Source of the DNA: JAQVUB01 sp033809415
GTDB lineage: Bacteria; Verrucomicrobiota; Lentisphaeria; Oligosphaerales; Oligosphaeraceae
Direction: 5' to 3'
DNA length: 40,136 nucleotides
Assembly: GCA_033809415.1 (NCBI GenBank)
Contig: JAPXLT010000005.1
Span: forward strand, 1 to 40,136
A program made the position numbers and the translations under genes. Shown here in pieces: positions 16,870 through 23,979 of this stretch. Each line of letters starts with the position of its first letter. Position 1 is the first letter of the stretch. The notes beneath the pieces are model-generated. The model was not told where the DNA came from, did not search any database, and worked only from the letters and a program-made list of their open reading frames with translations.

Positions 16870-19197
16870 ATGATGGATATCAAGGAAGTGATCAAGAGTT
16901 ATGCCTATGGTTTGGGCGCGGATCTAATTGGTTTTGGCAATGTCGAGCGCTGTCAGCATGCGCCGCCGATGATGAGTCCGCAGGGGCTGTTCCCTGGTGC
17001 GAAGACGGTGATTGTGATGGGCATCCACCATCCGGATGCGTGTATCGAGCTTGGTGGTGAAGAGCATCCGCAGAAGATCGGTCCCTATTCGGTGCAGTAT
17101 CTGATGAACTCGCGGCTGGACGAGTTGTCCTATCGCTTGGCAACGCGGATCGAAGAGCTTGGCTATGGTGCAGTTCCGATTTGTTCAAGCAATATCTGGC
17201 GTTACAATCAGTACAAGGATCTCAAGGCAGTCTTTGCGCCGGACGTCAGCCATATCTACATGTCGGTGGTCACCGGTTTGTCTGATATGGGCTACAGCGG
17301 CTTGGCACTGACGCCCGAATACGGTGCGCGCAATCGCTTCGTGACCGTCATTACCGACATGGAGATCGAACCCGACCCGCTGATCCCGCCGGGCACGATT
17401 TGTGACAAGTGCATGCTTTGCCGTAAGCACTGCCCGAGCCTGGCTCTGTCCAAGGAACTCGATGGCGAGAAAGTGCTGCGCGTTGGCGACTACGAGTATC
17501 GTTTCGCCAACAAGAATCTCTGGCGCTGCGCCTGGGGAGAACACTTTGACCTTGATCTCGATTTGGAGATTCCGGAGAAAGTCACCGAGGCCGTGATTGT
17601 CGAGAACGTGAAGAAACACGGTGTGCGGTCTGGCGAGATGGGGCAGTGCCTGAAGTTCTGCGTCCCGCGAACCGTGCGTAGCTTTGACAAGAACTACTCG
17701 AAGTCGCCGATGCGCCGCTATGCGATACAGTGGGATGAGACGATCGAGGCGCGAGCTGTTACGGACAAGCTGATCAATGACTGCTACAAAAAAGACATTG
17801 AGTACGTGGTCGTGCAATCTGCTGCCAGCCTGAAAAAGCAAGGCATCGACATTGCCGAAATGCTGCCGGGTGCAGAAAGCGCCATTACGCTGGTGCGCTC
17901 GGTGCCGCCGGCGCTCGGAGCCGCGTGCGATGATGCCGCACGGGCAGCATTCTGCAGCGGAGCGGATTATCACATTGACTCGGTTGCCTATGATTTGACT
18001 CGTGACATCGAGTCCTACGGCTTCCGTTCGCTGATGACCATCGCCTCGAGTGCCTCACACTACGATCCGATGGGGCTCGCACCGGTCAACTGGCAGATTG
18101 GCGATAAGCTCTTCGGTGCCGAAGTTGGCAAGGCCTGGCGTTTCAACACGGTCTTTACGCGCAAGAAATTTCCCGAACGCCCCTTTGCGCCTGCAACGTC
18201 GGCATCGCAGTTTCGCTTGCCGACAGCGTATCGGCGTAGTGCCGACCTGACCGGTCAACTGAAAGACTACGCGAAGTCGGTCGGAGCTGACTTGGTGGGT
18301 GTGGCCTCGGCGGAGCGCATCGCGTCGATTGCAGATCAGCTCAAACCGTTCTATGACGGACAGATCAGCCTCAAGGCCGTGGACAAGGCGCATCCCTTTA
18401 GAGAGTGGGAACCTCAGGTCAGTGAAGTGCCACTGAAGGTATTGACGGCAGCGGATTACATACCGAATGCCAAGTCGGTGCTGGTTATCGGCCTGCGCTA
18501 CCACAAGAAGGTCGTGGAATTTGCTACCAAGCCTCCGGCAGAGGCGGTGGGACCTTACGCTTTCCAGAGCTATGTCACCCGTTGGCAGGGTGCCCTGATG
18601 GCCTCGAAGATCGTGCAGAAGTTAAGGCAGCTAGGCTATCAGGCAGCCATGACGGCTGATCTGATGGGCTTGGGCAGTGCCATCGCCAGCCCGCGCGGCT
18701 TTATCGAAGACCAGTTCAGCAATCGCTTTGCCGCCGTGGCCGCCGGGCTGGGCATTCTTAGCCGCGCTGGACGCGTGGTCACTCGCGATTTTGGCATTCG
18801 CCAGCGCTTTATCGCTATCGTCACGGATGCCGTGCTGACGCCTGACGCTTTGCAAGATGCCACAGCTGAACTCTGCAAGAGTTGTGACAACCTCTGCGTC
18901 AAAGCCTGCCCGACGGCTGCCATCGGTGCTGAAGTCCTGCGTTTCCAGTGTGAGGGGCTGACTTACGAGTACAATCGCATCGACAACAATCGCTGCGACT
19001 GGAGCAAACGCTACGCGCTGGTTGGCGACAGTGGTTTCAAATTCCTCGGGTCTAAACTGGATGAAGCACCCGAAGGCGATATTGACGCCGAACAGCTGGC
19101 GGCAGCTCTGAAGAAGCACGATCCAATCAAAAAGTATCGTCCCGTGGCCTGTGAACCCTGCGTACTGGTCTGTCCCTATGCCTGCGCACAGGAGTAG
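16870..19197 (+). CDS. Tandem QueG/reductive-dehalogenase-like Fe-S protein
   Basis: 775 residues made of two related halves. Each begins with a KxYAxxxGADLxGxxxxER segment (about 9-27 and 446-470), continues with an A-K-(S/T)-V-(I/L)-V-(I/M)-G strand, and carries a ferredoxin-like cluster motif: CDKCMLCRKHCP at 178-189 and CKSCDNLCVKACP at 669-681. Additional Cys pairs lie in CLKFCVP and at the C-terminal CEPCVLVCPYAC. This layout resembles epoxyqueuosine reductase (QueG) and the reductive dehalogenase fold, but QueG is about 350-390 residues and single-copy. A redox role with 4Fe-4S clusters, perhaps with a corrinoid, is likely; the substrate is unknown. No signal peptide. The start is ATG 16870 (another ATG follows immediately). 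The gene stands alone between repeat regions. Confidence 0.75.
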   Translation: MMDIKEVIKSYAYGLGADLIGFGNVERCQHAPPMMSPQGLFPGAKTVIVMGIHHPDACIELGGEEHPQKIGPYSVQYLMNSRLDELSYRLATRIEELGYGAVPICSSNIWRYNQYKDLKAVFAPDVSHIYMSVVTGLSDMGYSGLALTPEYGARNRFVTVITDMEIEPDPLIPPGTICDKCMLCRKHCPSLALSKELDGEKVLRVGDYEYRFANKNLWRCAWGEHFDLDLDLEIPEKVTEAVIVENVKKHGVRSGEMGQCLKFCVPRTVRSFDKNYSKSPMRRYAIQWDETIEARAVTDKLINDCYKKDIEYVVVQSAASLKKQGIDIAEMLPGAESAITLVRSVPPALGAACDDAARAAFCSGADYHIDSVAYDLTRDIESYGFRSLMTIASSASHYDPMGLAPVNWQIGDKLFGAEVGKAWRFNTVFTRKKFPERPFAPATSASQFRLPTAYRRSADLTGQLKDYAKSVGADLVGVASAERIASIADQLKPFYDGQISLKAVDKAHPFREWEPQVSEVPLKVLTAADYIPNAKSVLVIGLRYHKKVVEFATKPPAEAVGPYAFQSYVTRWQGALMASKIVQKLRQLGYQAAMTADLMGLGSAIASPRGFIEDQFSNRFAAVAAGLGILSRAGRVVTRDFGIRQRFIAIVTDAVLTPDALQDATAELCKSCDNLCVKACPTAAIGAEVLRFQCEGLTYEYNRIDNNRCDWSKRYALVGDSGFKFLGSKLDEAPEGDIDAEQLAAALKKHDPIKKYRPVACEPCVLVCPYACAQE

Positions 19198-19215
19198 GCA
19201 GACTGCGTCCAAAAA

Positions 19216-19320
19216 GGTTTTTAACAACGAACCACACGAAAAGGCACGAAAATTTTCCGTGCTTTCCGTGCTTTCCGTGGACAAAAATAGGTTGTGGGCG
19301 TCAGCCCCCGCCAAGATATT
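19216..19320. repeat. ACCACGAA repeat with GNYA-loop hairpin
   Basis: TTTTTAACAACGAACCACACG, then TTTTCCGTGCTTTCCGTGC units, then GTGGGC-GTCA-GCCCCC (19294-19309, one mismatch) within TAGGTTG...GCCAAG. It occupies most of the gap after the Fe-S protein gene. The same order occurs at 30438-30510. Confidence 0.75.
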
Positions 19321-19430
19321 AGGAATCTTTATGATAGTGCGCCATCGGCCTGTTATTTCGGGAACCGCTTTTTTTTGGCAGGGTCAAAAAAAGAAGAAAT
19401 TGCCTAAGATGCAATCGAGGGGAACTTGTT

Positions 19431-20510
19431 ATGACTGGCCGTGGCTTCTTTTTTCTTTTGTTGTTTCTACTGCTTCAGCAACATAGTGGGTTGGCTGGCC
19501 TGTGTGCAAGGCGCAGTCTATCGGCAAATACGGCATTGGTCGGAACGCTTTTGGAAGTGACCATCAACCTGTCCAGTACAGATGGCATGCCGTCTGCTCT
19601 GATCCTCACAGAAACACTCCCAGCCGGATTGCAGTTCCTGAGCGCTGCCTGGAATGAAAAGAACTTTATGCCGGAAAAGCGCGATGGGCAGACCCTGAAA
19701 TGGTTTTTCGGTCCGGGCGGGCAAACCGTTTCGGAAGGCATTCTCACTTATCAGCTGCGCGTGCAGACCGGGTCTCCCCAAAAAGTGTTTTTTGCAGGTT
19801 CTCTTCAAGTGCCTGGAGCAGGGGCGGTGCCAGTGAGCGGAGAACGGATTTTATGGTTGAATCCGATTGAATGTAAAGCGCCGACTTTTTCCCCCGAAAG
19901 CGAAACGGTTTTCGAAGAGGAATTGCAGGTCAGCTTGCTGGGTGATTTGACTGTCGGCGCAGAAATTTTCTTTTGTTTCGGCGAACCAGAATTCTGGGAG
20001 GACTGGCATCCATACGAAGGAGCGTTTTCTATCTATCACAGCCAGCAACTGCAAGCACAAATCTGGTCGGAGGATGGAAGTGCCAGCCAGACTGCCCACG
20101 CGAAATATTATCGCAGAGGAAGTTGCCCCATCCCATTGCAACGCGGGTGGAACCTGATTGGAATCCCCCTCGAATTGTCAGCGCAGGAATGCCTGAAGTT
20201 GCAAGATAAGCATTGCCGCTTGACCGATAATGCAAGGTCTGACTCGATGGAAAACCTGGGGCGCTGTGGGCAGGTCTTCTGGCTCTTTTCGCAGGAAGAC
20301 GACTGCTTGAAGCTCACCGGACTCGAGCCATTTGAAAGAGGGCTTCAACTGCAAGGCAAATCAGGTTGGAAAGCCGTCGCCCTTGTGGGTTTGGAAGAGC
20401 AGATGCCCCAGCAAACAACAGAAAATTTCTGGACTTGGGAGAATAACCGCTATCAGATTGCAACCCAGCTGCAACCCGGAAAAGGATATTGGCAGTTCCG
20501 GGCAAAATGA
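19431..20510 (+). CDS. Secreted protein with DUF11-like and chitobiase-C-terminal-like repeats
   Basis: 359 residues with a signal peptide (hydrophobic 5-15, cleavage probably near 22 at GLAG). Residues about 25-140 resemble a DUF11/conserved-repeat beta-sandwich (VGTLLEVTINLSS, LTETLPAGLQFLSA). Residues about 145-225 resemble the CHB_HEX_C-type domain (APTFSPESETVFEEELQVSL...LQAQIWSEDG). The last 130 residues contain GWNLIGIPLELS and end GKGYWQF, a pattern seen in secreted proteins of this group. No catalytic residues are recognisable; a surface or adhesive role is a guess. The ATG is not preceded by a strong ribosome site. It faces the Gfo/Idh gene tail to tail, 23 bases apart. Confidence 0.65.
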   Translation: MTGRGFFFLLLFLLLQQHSGLAGLCARRSLSANTALVGTLLEVTINLSSTDGMPSALILTETLPAGLQFLSAAWNEKNFMPEKRDGQTLKWFFGPGGQTVSEGILTYQLRVQTGSPQKVFFAGSLQVPGAGAVPVSGERILWLNPIECKAPTFSPESETVFEEELQVSLLGDLTVGAEIFFCFGEPEFWEDWHPYEGAFSIYHSQQLQAQIWSEDGSASQTAHAKYYRRGSCPIPLQRGWNLIGIPLELSAQECLKLQDKHCRLTDNARSDSMENLGRCGQVFWLFSQEDDCLKLTGLEPFERGLQLQGKSGWKAVALVGLEEQMPQQTTENFWTWENNRYQIATQLQPGKGYWQFRAK

Positions 20511-20533
20511 GCGGCCTGACCAGACTTCCTCCC

Positions 20534-21634
20534 TCAAATCATGCTGTCGATTTCCGAGTAATGGATCAGGCGGTTTTCATCTTCCGATAATTCCGCCGCG
20601 AAGCAGAGCTTCATCGTCTCGAAAGCATCCGTTGCGGGGACTTCCGGCGGCAGACCCTTGGCGACCAGTTCGGCGATGCGGACATTCTGCCCGGCGGTAT
20701 TGTGGAACCAGACCTGGTCTTCTTCCGGTTTGAAGGAGATGTGTTCCACGATCCGGCTCTGCATGCACTTGTCTTGCGGAGTGTCGGAAAATTCCCAGCG
20801 CCGCAGGCGACGTTTAAATACGTCTGCCTCGATGGCACCCTTGGTTCCGCAAATATGGTATTGCAGGAAATGCCCGTCATCGCATTGCTGTTCGAGCATT
20901 TCGCGGTTGGGATCACGCTTGTAGGTTTCGCCGATATACATGATGAAGTTGAGGGTGGCCACGCCGCCCTTGCGGTACTTCGTGGTGATCTGGTGATTGT
21001 CGCGATGGTTGAAATAACTTACGACTAGGGGCGCAGAGGCGGAATATACGGTCTCGAATTCATCGGAGAAGAACCAGCGTTGCAAATCGAGGTAATGCGA
21101 TAATTTTTCGGGAATCAGGAAGCTGCCTGTGCCCTTGGAGCGCCAGGAGTCTTTGTGATGCCCCTCACTGCAGAAGTAACGGCATTGATTAAGCACCGGT
21201 GTCCCGATCAGGCCTGCATCAATCCGTTCCTTGACATTTTGATACAATTTTGAATAGTGCAGCTCGAAGCCGATCTGCAGAAAGCCCCCCGTTTCCTTCT
21301 GCACCTTGATTAATTCGGCGGCCTCCTTAAGTGTCAACCCCATCGGCTTTTCGCAAAGAACGGCCTTGCCTGACTGCAAGCCCAGAATCGCCTGGGGGAC
21401 ATGCATTTCATTGATCGAAGCAATATAGATCAGCCGGATGGAGGCATTCCCCATGATCTCTTCCATCGTAGCCGGAATGATTCCGAGTTCGGCGGCGCGT
21501 GCGACCCGCCGTTGTTCGTCGGGTTCGAAACCATAAATCCGGTCAACATAGGGAGATGATTTCGCTGCGTTCACATGGGTTTTTCCCATGCCACCCAGAC
21601 CAATTACTGCCACATCAATTTTCTGCATGTCCAT
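20534..21634 (-). CDS. Gfo/Idh/MocA-family oxidoreductase
   Basis: 366 residues with an N-terminal Rossmann fold (VAVIGLGGMGKTH, GLGGMG at 12-17) and the family signature CEKPMGLT at 94-101, whose Lys is catalytic in characterised members. The rest is the usual alpha/beta C-terminal domain (LHYSKLYQNVKERIDAGLIG, then GSFLIPEKLSHYLD). It is expected to oxidise or reduce a sugar, inositol or sugar-acid with NAD(P). The first ATG (21634) sits only a few bases after AAGGAAGG; the second ATG (21628, MQKIDV) has better spacing and may be the true start. It is the last gene of a three-gene minus-strand cluster, separated from the previous one by an ACCACGAA-type repeat. Confidence 0.85.
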   Translation of the reverse strand: MDMQKIDVAVIGLGGMGKTHVNAAKSSPYVDRIYGFEPDEQRRVARAAELGIIPATMEEIMGNASIRLIYIASINEMHVPQAILGLQSGKAVLCEKPMGLTLKEAAELIKVQKETGGFLQIGFELHYSKLYQNVKERIDAGLIGTPVLNQCRYFCSEGHHKDSWRSKGTGSFLIPEKLSHYLDLQRWFFSDEFETVYSASAPLVVSYFNHRDNHQITTKYRKGGVATLNFIMYIGETYKRDPNREMLEQQCDDGHFLQYHICGTKGAIEADVFKRRLRRWEFSDTPQDKCMQSRIVEHISFKPEEDQVWFHNTAGQNVRIAELVAKGLPPEVPATDAFETMKLCFAAELSEDENRLIHYSEIDSMI

Positions 21635-21641
21635 TCCTTCC

Positions 21642-21680
21642 TTTTTCGTGTCTTTTCGTGTCTTTTCGTTGTTAAAAACA
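21642..21680. repeat. ACCACGAA-family repeat inside an operon
   Basis: TTTTTCGTGTCTTTTCGTGTC units followed by GTTGTTAAAAACAGG. On the minus strand the stop codon of the MetH-activation-domain gene (TAA, 21674-21672) lies inside the repeat. The repeat runs to the ribosome site of the Gfo/Idh gene. Confidence 0.7.
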
Positions 21681-22331
21681 GGGGAGATTCACTCGAACGC
21701 CCGCCAGGGCGGTTACGGATTTTTCCGGGATCAGCAACAGGCTTTCCGTCAGAGTCAGATCTAGGCTTGACAGATTCAGCCAGCGGAAAAAATCTTTCTG
21801 TGCTTCGAGCGACCATTTGCCGTAGCCCGGCGAAAACCGGCAGTCTGTAAGGGTTCTGTTGCTGCGTTTCAGTTGTGTGGCGGCGTAATTCTGCAGGAAA
21901 TCCATGGCGGCATCGGCGCATTCGCTGCCGACTGCGTCACAGACTGTAGCGGCGGCGGCATCTCCTTCTGAAAAGCAGGTTGCTGTCAAATCCGAGATTT
22001 GCTTGCCAACCGTTGTTGCCGCCAGCCATACTTCCTGGCAATGTTTCAACATGCCGGCAACCGCTGGACAAGCAATCTTTGACTGATCGGCAAGGATGAC
22101 CGTTTCACCATCATTGCTATCAATTTTCTGGCAAGTGTAGATTCCTTTGGCAGAAATTGTTGCAAAGGCTCTTTGGATGTTGCGGTTCAGAGTGTCCAGC
22201 TGGCAGCCTGTCAGTCTGGTTTGCCCAGAATAACCCAGACGCGATAGAATCTGCCTGCGGGGAAGCGTCAAGGGCATGCCGGCTAATGTGGTCGATTGGT
22301 AAAGCATTGAACTGAAGTGTGCAGGCTGCAC
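21672..22331 (-). CDS. MetH activation-domain-like protein
   Basis: 219 residues (from a GTG) resembling the reactivation domain of B12-dependent methionine synthase as a stand-alone protein. The diagnostic segment is RFSPGYGKWSLEAQKDFF (165-182) followed by LTLTESLLLIPEKSVTALAGV (192-212); in MetH the equivalent region binds S-adenosylmethionine during reductive reactivation of the cobalamin. Many anaerobes encode this domain separately. No corrinoid protein or methyltransferase is in the window. The start is uncertain: GTG 22331 or ATG 22307, neither with a good ribosome site. The GTG is eight bases past the stop of the preceding ceramidase-like gene, which suggests translational coupling. 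Confidence 0.72.
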   Translation of the reverse strand: MQPAHFSSMLYQSTTLAGMPLTLPRRQILSRLGYSGQTRLTGCQLDTLNRNIQRAFATISAKGIYTCQKIDSNDGETVILADQSKIACPAVAGMLKHCQEVWLAATTVGKQISDLTATCFSEGDAAAATVCDAVGSECADAAMDFLQNYAATQLKRSNRTLTDCRFSPGYGKWSLEAQKDFFRWLNLSSLDLTLTESLLLIPEKSVTALAGVRVNLPCF

Positions 22332-22338
22332 CCGTATT

Positions 22339-23643
22339 TCATTTGTTCGGCGGAAGGTTTACAAGGGGCGGATCGAGATAATCCGGGTAGGGTTCAACTT
22401 GATCGGCATCCGGAAACAGCTTTTCCCGGAGTTCATACATGGCATTGGTTGCAGTATTCAGCAAAGCAAGCCCGCCACGTGCTGAAAAACGCTGGCTCAC
22501 TGCTTCATATCCGCCTGCGACGAGGAAATTACCGGGGCAGATATAGGAAAAATAGGCGGTGGCGTCGTAAGCGATAAAAGTCCGCCGGAAGGGGCTATGC
22601 CATTTTATCTCCTGACCAAGCTCGCAACAGAGCTCACCTGGAACGCCAACAAAGCAGACATCCCCGATGGCTAAACACTGAATTTCCAGAGTGACTTCAT
22701 CCTGATTGAGATATTTCGCAGGAAGTCTTTCAGGCTGATTGCAATATTTCTTCCGCAAAGGAACCCGGAAGGTTTGTATCAATGCCCCGACCCGGGCGTC
22801 CTTCATGAAAAAACGTCCTGGATTCCGTTGCGCGTCAATGATGGCGCCGAGCGCGGCTTTCCCCAGGCGCATTCCCATCTGTTGGAATGCATCGGAACCC
22901 AATTCATCTTCCTTTGGCACAAGATCACCGGCTGCCCCGGAAATGAACATGCATTCCGCACCGGTTTCATTGCGGACATAGTCACGGAAAGCGCCTGGGT
23001 AATCGGCAGATATGCGCAGTCCGCCCAGTCCGGGGCCATGTCCGGCCAGCGGGTGTGCCGCATAGTTTCCGATCACATAGACAGGTCGTTTGTCGTCTGT
23101 ATTGAAGAAGCAGAGTATGCCCAGTTCCTTGTCAGCAAATTCATTGCTGATGGGGATCATCTCTCTGCGGTGCGGGAGGAAGGAAGCGCGATTGTCTGCC
23201 GTTACATATCGCCGGTTACGGTTTTCATCTATCCGCAGGGAATAAAAGGCCACATCGCACTCGCAAAAGTCAGTCAAGCCGCTGACCGCATCGAGAATGG
23301 CTGTCTCGAGCCAGTCCAGATAAGGTTGGTTCAACTGGTCAGGATGAGGCGCCAGAGAACGTGTCTCCGGACCATTATGGGTGTGGGTGCAAGTCAACAA
23401 TACCGATTCTTCGCTGATTTGTAATAGATCCGCACAAGCTTTCCGGATTTTCCGGATATACCATTCATCCAGGCCAAGCAGATCAAAACTGGCAAGCAAT
23501 ACTTTGCTTTCACCATCGTCAACAAGAAGTCCGCACAGATGAAGATCATCCAGCTTCATGACCGAATGCCAGCCGATCCCATAACCCGCCAAATCAGCAC
23601 CGATTTCCGGAGTAATTACCCGATTGAAAAATGCTATTTTCAT
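22339..23643 (-). CDS. Neutral-ceramidase-like hydrolase (first copy)
   Basis: 434 residues from ATG 23643, chosen because AGAGGAAG precedes it; an in-frame ATG 13 codons upstream lacks a site. It resembles the N-terminal catalytic part of neutral/alkaline ceramidases: CTHTHNGPE (H87, H89) and YAAHPLAG (H197) match zinc-ligand regions. The nucleophile motif, GDVSPN in true ceramidases, here reads SGAAGDLVPKED (236-246), so the catalytic Ser is Val. No signal peptide, and shorter than full ceramidases (about 650+). Such proteins are common in Lentisphaerota and Planctomycetota; the real substrate is unknown and amide or ester hydrolysis is only a guess. First gene of the three-gene cluster. 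Confidence 0.75.
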   Translation of the reverse strand: MKIAFFNRVITPEIGADLAGYGIGWHSVMKLDDLHLCGLLVDDGESKVLLASFDLLGLDEWYIRKIRKACADLLQISEESVLLTCTHTHNGPETRSLAPHPDQLNQPYLDWLETAILDAVSGLTDFCECDVAFYSLRIDENRNRRYVTADNRASFLPHRREMIPISNEFADKELGILCFFNTDDKRPVYVIGNYAAHPLAGHGPGLGGLRISADYPGAFRDYVRNETGAECMFISGAAGDLVPKEDELGSDAFQQMGMRLGKAALGAIIDAQRNPGRFFMKDARVGALIQTFRVPLRKKYCNQPERLPAKYLNQDEVTLEIQCLAIGDVCFVGVPGELCCELGQEIKWHSPFRRTFIAYDATAYFSYICPGNFLVAGGYEAVSQRFSARGGLALLNTATNAMYELREKLFPDADQVEPYPDYLDPPLVNLPPNK

Positions 23644-23732
23644 GCTTCCTCTTGAATTTTCCTGTTTCCAAGCGATGAACAAATAATGTAATTCCTGAAC
23701 GATAATATTCTCTCCGGAAGCTGCCCTTTAAA

Positions 23733-23800
23733 TTTTCGTGTCGTTTCGTGTCTTTTCGTTGTTAAAAAATGGGTTGTTGGCGTCAGCGCTACAAGGGGCA
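23733..23800. repeat. ACCACGAA repeat with decayed hairpin
   Basis: TTTTCGTGTCGTTTCGTGTC and GTTGTTAAAAAATGGGTTG, followed by a degenerate hairpin, GTTGGC-GTCA-GCGCTAC, with two mispairs. It lies between the cluster promoter side and the tRNA terminator. Confidence 0.65.
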
Positions 23801-23837
23801 TAAAAGAAAAAAGCCTTAACCGAAGGGGTTAAGGCTT
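23801..23837 (-). terminator. Rho-independent terminator after tRNA
   Basis: On the minus strand an 11-bp perfect stem, AAGCCTTAACC with GGTTAAGGCTT (23837-23827 and 23821-23811), is followed by a T-rich tract (TTTTTTCTTTT, to 23801). It starts seven bases after the tRNA 3' end. Confidence 0.88.
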
Positions 23838-23843
23838 CAAAAA

Positions 23844-23919
23844 TGGTACCGGGCATCGGACTCGAACCAATGACTCGTGGATTATGATTCCACTGCTCTA
23901 CCGACTGAGCTAGCCCGGC
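23844..23919 (-). tRNA. tRNA with CAU anticodon (probably elongator tRNA-Met)
   Basis: A 76-base cloverleaf with encoded CCA. Acceptor stem GCCGGGC/GCCCGGT (first pair G-U), D arm AGCTCAGTCGGTAGAGC, anticodon stem GTGGA/TCCAC around loop ATCATAA (anticodon CAU), T arm with GGTTCGAGTCC. The D loop and acceptor differ from the initiator at 26633, so this is elongator Met or, less likely, the lysidine-modified isoleucine tRNA, which has the same encoded anticodon. Confidence 0.9.
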
Positions 23920-23979
23920 ATTTGAGACTATCTCTAATGTATGCCTTTTTTATGATTTTTCAAGCTCGATGGACAGAAA

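Noticed and set aside
16870..19197. Reductive dehalogenase
   Set aside because: No twin-arginine signal, no membrane-anchor gene next to it, and the halves look closer to QueG-type proteins; a halogenated substrate is unsupported.
23844..23919. Isoleucine tRNA with lysidine-modified CAU anticodon
   Set aside because: Cannot be excluded, but the anticodon stem-loop resembles elongator Met tRNAs more; left as the second choice.
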